From positions 1-8,665 of the forward strand of contig CAMPIA010000043.1 in assembly GCA_946886175.1 (NCBI GenBank): DNA of 8,665 nt, read 5' to 3'. This DNA is from an uncultured Altererythrobacter sp. Its GTDB lineage: Bacteria > Pseudomonadota > Alphaproteobacteria > Sphingomonadales > Sphingomonadaceae. The first letter of the stretch is position 1. Each line of letters opens with the position of its first letter. Below are positions 6,961 to 8,665 of this stretch, piece by piece. The notes under the pieces are model-generated. The model saw only the letters and a program-made list of their open reading frames with translations. It was not told where the DNA came from and ran no database searches. The position numbers were made by a program, and so were the translations under genes.

Positions 6961-7430
6961 GCGATTTTGCACAAACCGGGGATCCGCTGCCCGACGTGGC
7001 GATGGAAACCCCCGAAGGCGGCACGGTGAAGCCGTCCGACTTTCGCGGCCGCAAGCTGGTGCTGTTCTTCTATCCAAGAGACAACACCCCCGGCTGCACG
7101 ACCGAGGCGAAGGACTTCAGCGCGCTCGCCGACGCGTTCGAGAAAGCGGGCGCCGCGCTGCTCGGGGTGAGCAAGGATTCGCCGCAGAAGCACCGCAATT
7201 TCATCGCCAAACACGCGCTGACAGTGCCGCTGGCGACCGATGCCGAAACCGGCGGGCTGTCCGATGCGCTCGGCGTCTGGGGCGAGAAGAAGCTCTACGG
7301 CAAGACCTTCCTGGGGATGATCCGCACGACCTACCTGATCGACGAGGCCGGCAAGATCGCGCGCGTATGGAACAAGGTGAAGATCAAAGGCCACGCCGAC
7401 GAGGTGCTCGCGGCGGCGCAGGCGCTTTGA
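6957..7430 (+). CDS. bcp: Bcp/PrxQ-type peroxiredoxin (thiol peroxidase), single-cysteine form
   Basis: A 157-residue AhpC/TSA-family peroxiredoxin that reduces hydrogen peroxide and organic hydroperoxides in the cytoplasm. The active-site block FFYPRDNTPGCTTEA (37–51) carries the peroxidatic Cys47 with conserved Pro40 and Thr44. The catalytic arginine is in GMIRTTYLID (Arg123). Many Bcp/PrxQ proteins have a resolving cysteine five residues after the first. Here that position is Lys52, and Cys47 is the only cysteine in the protein, so turnover must use an external thiol (glutathione, glutaredoxin or thioredoxin). ATG 6957 overlaps the glnE stop as ATGA, and GGAG at 6945–6948 is well placed. 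The frame is open upstream through glnE, but that is only a shadow frame. The gene ends where the DUF455 gene starts. Family assignment is firm; the symbol follows common annotation. Confidence 0.95.
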   Translation: MSDFAQTGDPLPDVAMETPEGGTVKPSDFRGRKLVLFFYPRDNTPGCTTEAKDFSALADAFEKAGAALLGVSKDSPQKHRNFIAKHALTVPLATDAETGGLSDALGVWGEKKLYGKTFLGMIRTTYLIDEAGKIARVWNKVKIKGHADEVLAAAQAL

Positions 7431-8260
7431 GCGCGCCACGCGAATCGGTTGCGGCGGCGATTCGCGCCGCGCTGCTGACGGCCGAGCCCAGGGCCAAGGT
7501 GTTCGCCGCGCGGCAGGTCGCCCGGCGCTGGCGGCTCGGCGCGCTCGACTCGCGCTTCGATGCCGCGATGCCCGAGCGCCCGGCATGGCCTACCGAGCCC
7601 GAACTGCTGCCGCCGAACCGAATGCCGAGGCGCGGCAAGGCCGGCACCGAACGCGGGCGGATCGCGCTGTGGCACGCGCTCGCGCATATCGAATTCGTCG
7701 CGATCGACCTCGCGCTCGACATGGCGGGGCGATTCGGAGCGGAGATGGAGCGCGACTTCGTGTCGGATTTCCTCGCGGTCGCCGCCGACGAGGCGATGCA
7801 TTTCGCGCTGCTCGACCGCAAGCTGCGCAAACTGGGCAGCCGATACGGGGCGCTGCCCGCGCATGGCGGGCTGTGGGAGGCCGCGCACGATACCCGGCAC
7901 GACGTGCGCGCCCGGCTCGCGGTGGTCCCGATGGTGCTGGAGGCGCGCGGACTCGACGTCACCCCCGCGATGCGCGAACGCGTCCGCGCGCAGGGCGACG
8001 AAGACGGCGCGCGCATTCTCCAGCGCATCCTCGAAGACGAGATCCGCCATGTCCGGGTCGGCACCCGGCACTTCGTCGCACGTTGCGACGCGGCGGGAGA
8101 AAACCCGCCTGAATGCTGGAAAACGCTGGTGAAAACGCACTTTCGCGGAGCGCTGAAGCCGCCATTCAACGACTCGGCGCGTTCGGCAGCCGGTTTATCG
8201 CGAGAGTTCTACGCAAGCCTTGCCACTTGGGCGCAAGCCCCGTTACCCCACAATCATTGA
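7427..8260 (+). CDS. DUF455 family ferritin-like protein, TTG start
   Basis: A 277-residue, mostly helical protein of the DUF455 family (ferritin-like superfamily), whose biochemical role is not established as far as I know. Possible diiron ligands are arranged as in ferritin-like proteins: Glu89 in AHIEFVAIDL, Glu122-x-x-His125 in DEAMHF, Glu172 in VLEARGLDVTP, and Glu205-x-x-His208 in EDEIRHV. This two-fold E…ExxH layout supports an oxygen- or peroxide-using diiron site, but that is inference. The start is TTG 7427, overlapping the peroxiredoxin stop as TTGA. It gives MSAPRESVAAAIRAALL, and no ATG or GTG gives a better N-terminus. The ATG further upstream (7367) would add 20 residues that merely read through the bcp gene in another frame. 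No strong ribosome binding site is present, consistent with translation re-initiation after bcp. It is likely the third gene of the glnE operon. Confidence 0.88.
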   Translation: MSAPRESVAAAIRAALLTAEPRAKVFAARQVARRWRLGALDSRFDAAMPERPAWPTEPELLPPNRMPRRGKAGTERGRIALWHALAHIEFVAIDLALDMAGRFGAEMERDFVSDFLAVAADEAMHFALLDRKLRKLGSRYGALPAHGGLWEAAHDTRHDVRARLAVVPMVLEARGLDVTPAMRERVRAQGDEDGARILQRILEDEIRHVRVGTRHFVARCDAAGENPPECWKTLVKTHFRGALKPPFNDSARSAAGLSREFYASLATWAQAPLPHNH

Positions 8261-8284
8261 GACGGCGGGGGGTTCCGCAATCTC
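8259..8284 (+). terminator. Hairpin directly after DUF455 stop (possible terminator or leader element)
   Basis: GAGA (8259–8262) pairs with TCTC (8281–8284), and GCGG (8265–8268) pairs with CCGC (8275–8278). Between them is a 2×2 internal loop, and the terminal loop is GGGGTT. It starts within the stop codon of the DUF455 gene. It is followed by TGAAAAAATCG and not by a T-run, so it is not a standard intrinsic terminator for the plus strand. It could stabilise the operon's 3' end. Confidence 0.3.
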
Positions 8285-8286
8285 TG

Positions 8287-8320
8287 AAAAAATCGTCGCA
8301 CCGGCCAGTTTCGCCGGTGC
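8287..8320 (-). terminator. Hairpin with adjacent A-run; terminator-like on the minus strand
   Basis: GCACCGGC (8298–8305) and GCCGGTGC (8313–8320) form a perfect 8-bp stem with a 7-base loop. On the plus strand, six A's (8287–8292) precede it and no T-run follows. Read on the minus strand, it becomes a stem, a 5-base spacer and six T's, resembling an intrinsic terminator for antisense transcription coming from the M23 gene. No minus-strand gene is visible to its right, so it may instead be part of a structured leader. Confidence 0.35.
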
Positions 8321-8333
8321 AGACACGGATCGC

Positions 8334-8353
8334 TGCGGTCTTTCGGGGCCGCA
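8334..8353 (+). promoter_or_regulatory. Hairpin just upstream of the M23 gene ribosome binding site
   Basis: TGCGGTC (8334–8340) can pair with GGCCGCA (8347–8353), including one G–T and closing a 6-base loop (TTTCGG). It ends four bases before the ribosome binding site of the next gene. It would sit in that gene's 5' leader and could affect ribosome access. Confidence 0.35.
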
Positions 8354-8357
8354 AATA

Positions 8358-8363
8358 AGAGGA
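8358..8363 (+). promoter_or_regulatory. Ribosome binding site deciding the TTG start of the M23 gene
   Basis: AGAGGA lies seven bases upstream of TTG 8371. An in-frame TAA at 8356–8358 closes the frame upstream, and no ATG or GTG lies between it and the signal peptide. TTG 8371 is therefore the only start that preserves the export signal. Confidence 0.75.
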
Positions 8364-8370
8364 CGGGATC

Positions 8371-8665
8371 TTGGTCGCAACTCCCTTTACCCAGCGGATC
8401 GCCAAAGCCGCTGCGGCGGCTGGCGCCGCACTTCTCGCAATCGCCGCAACGCCGGCGCTCGCAAATTCCAGCGCCGCTGCGGCGGCCGACATGACCGCTC
8501 CGGTCGAGGAAGCCCAGAACGCCGAGGCCGGCGACGCGCAGTTCCGCCAGCTCTTCGCCAGCTGGCGCTCGCTCGACGGCCGACGCGCCGAACAGCCGGT
8601 GCTCGCGGCGACCGGCATCTCGATCCCCTCGCGCATGCCGCTCGAAGGCGCGCGGATGACCAGCG
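8371..8665 (+). CDS. Exported protein, probable M23 peptidoglycan endopeptidase (3' end outside window)
   Basis: The first 98 codons of a secreted protein, cut by the right edge. From TTG 8371 it has a clear Sec signal peptide: Arg9 and Lys12, then the hydrophobic core AAAAAGAALLAIAATPALA, with cleavage expected after Ala31. A low-complexity Ala/Glu-rich segment follows, then GDAQFRQLFASWRSLD (54–69) and finally TGISIPSRMPLEGARMTS (81–98). From family knowledge, a segment of the type 'IPSR.P.EG..MTS' comes just before the DFGxRxHP start of the M23 (LytM/lysostaphin-like) metallopeptidase domain in sphingomonad proteins. The catalytic domain itself is outside the window, so the identification is an inference. 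It would cut peptide cross-links of the cell wall in the periplasm. It probably has its own leader, because three hairpins and 110 bp separate it from the DUF455 gene. Confidence 0.65.
   Translation, partial: MVATPFTQRIAKAAAAAGAALLAIAATPALANSSAAAAADMTAPVEEAQNAEAGDAQFRQLFASWRSLDGRRAEQPVLAATGISIPSRMPLEGARMTS

Noticed and set aside
5410..7077. A 555-codon open frame on the minus strand opposite glnE
   Set aside because: It is antisense to the conserved domains of glnE and has no recognisable motifs; open frames on this strand follow from high GC.
4893..7430. An 845-codon plus-strand frame that would fuse a long N-terminal region to the peroxiredoxin
   Set aside because: The part before 6957 is an Arg/Ala-rich shadow of glnE in another frame; only the peroxiredoxin part is coding, with its own ATG and ribosome binding site.
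7331..8140. A 269-codon minus-strand frame opposite the DUF455 gene
   Set aside because: It is antisense to a gene with conserved ExxH motifs and has no features of its own.
8257..8262. TTGAGA as a −35 box for the M23 gene
   Set aside because: No reasonable −10 sequence lies 16–18 bases downstream, and the bases are already part of the DUF455 stop and a hairpin arm.
1..8665. CRISPR array, tRNA/rRNA gene, insertion sequence, prophage or defence system
   Set aside because: No regularly spaced repeats, no cloverleaf with a CCA-type end, no transposase or integrase motifs, and no change in base composition suggesting recent transfer were seen.

Overview
The window is about 8.7 kb of very GC-rich chromosomal DNA carrying ordinary housekeeping and envelope genes. 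Gene content, the acidic lipoprotein, strongly GC-biased third codon positions and the order glnE–peroxiredoxin–DUF455–M23 suggest an alphaproteobacterium of the Sphingomonadales, probably near Erythrobacter/Altererythrobacter. This placement is from memory of the families, not from a search. No tRNA, rRNA, insertion sequence, CRISPR array or prophage gene was seen.

Left part (1–1287, plus strand): the C-terminal 175 residues of threonyl-tRNA synthetase (thrS, cut by the window edge), followed 9 bp later by a TauE/SafE (TSUP) membrane transporter. Middle part (1276–4132, minus strand, read right to left): a secreted M28 metallopeptidase lipoprotein with a PA-like insert, then 23 bp later an agmatine deiminase, then a possible 43-codon membrane microprotein whose end overlaps the transporter gene tail to tail.

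Right part (4261–8665, plus strand): starting from a 128-bp divergent intergenic region, glnE (two-domain glutamine synthetase adenylyltransferase/adenylyl-removase), a Bcp-type peroxiredoxin and a DUF455 ferritin-like protein are packed with stop/start overlaps (ATGA, then TTGA), so they probably form one translationally coupled operon. A 110-bp gap with three consecutive predicted hairpins then leads into the start of an exported protein. This protein begins at TTG behind a good ribosome binding site and looks like the N-terminus of an M23 peptidoglycan endopeptidase, cut by the right edge.

I found no convincing new multi-gene system. The most interesting items are the coupling of a nitrogen-control enzyme to a peroxiredoxin and an uncharacterised ferritin-like protein, the hairpin-rich leader before the M23 gene, and the small tail-to-tail ORF at 1276–1407.
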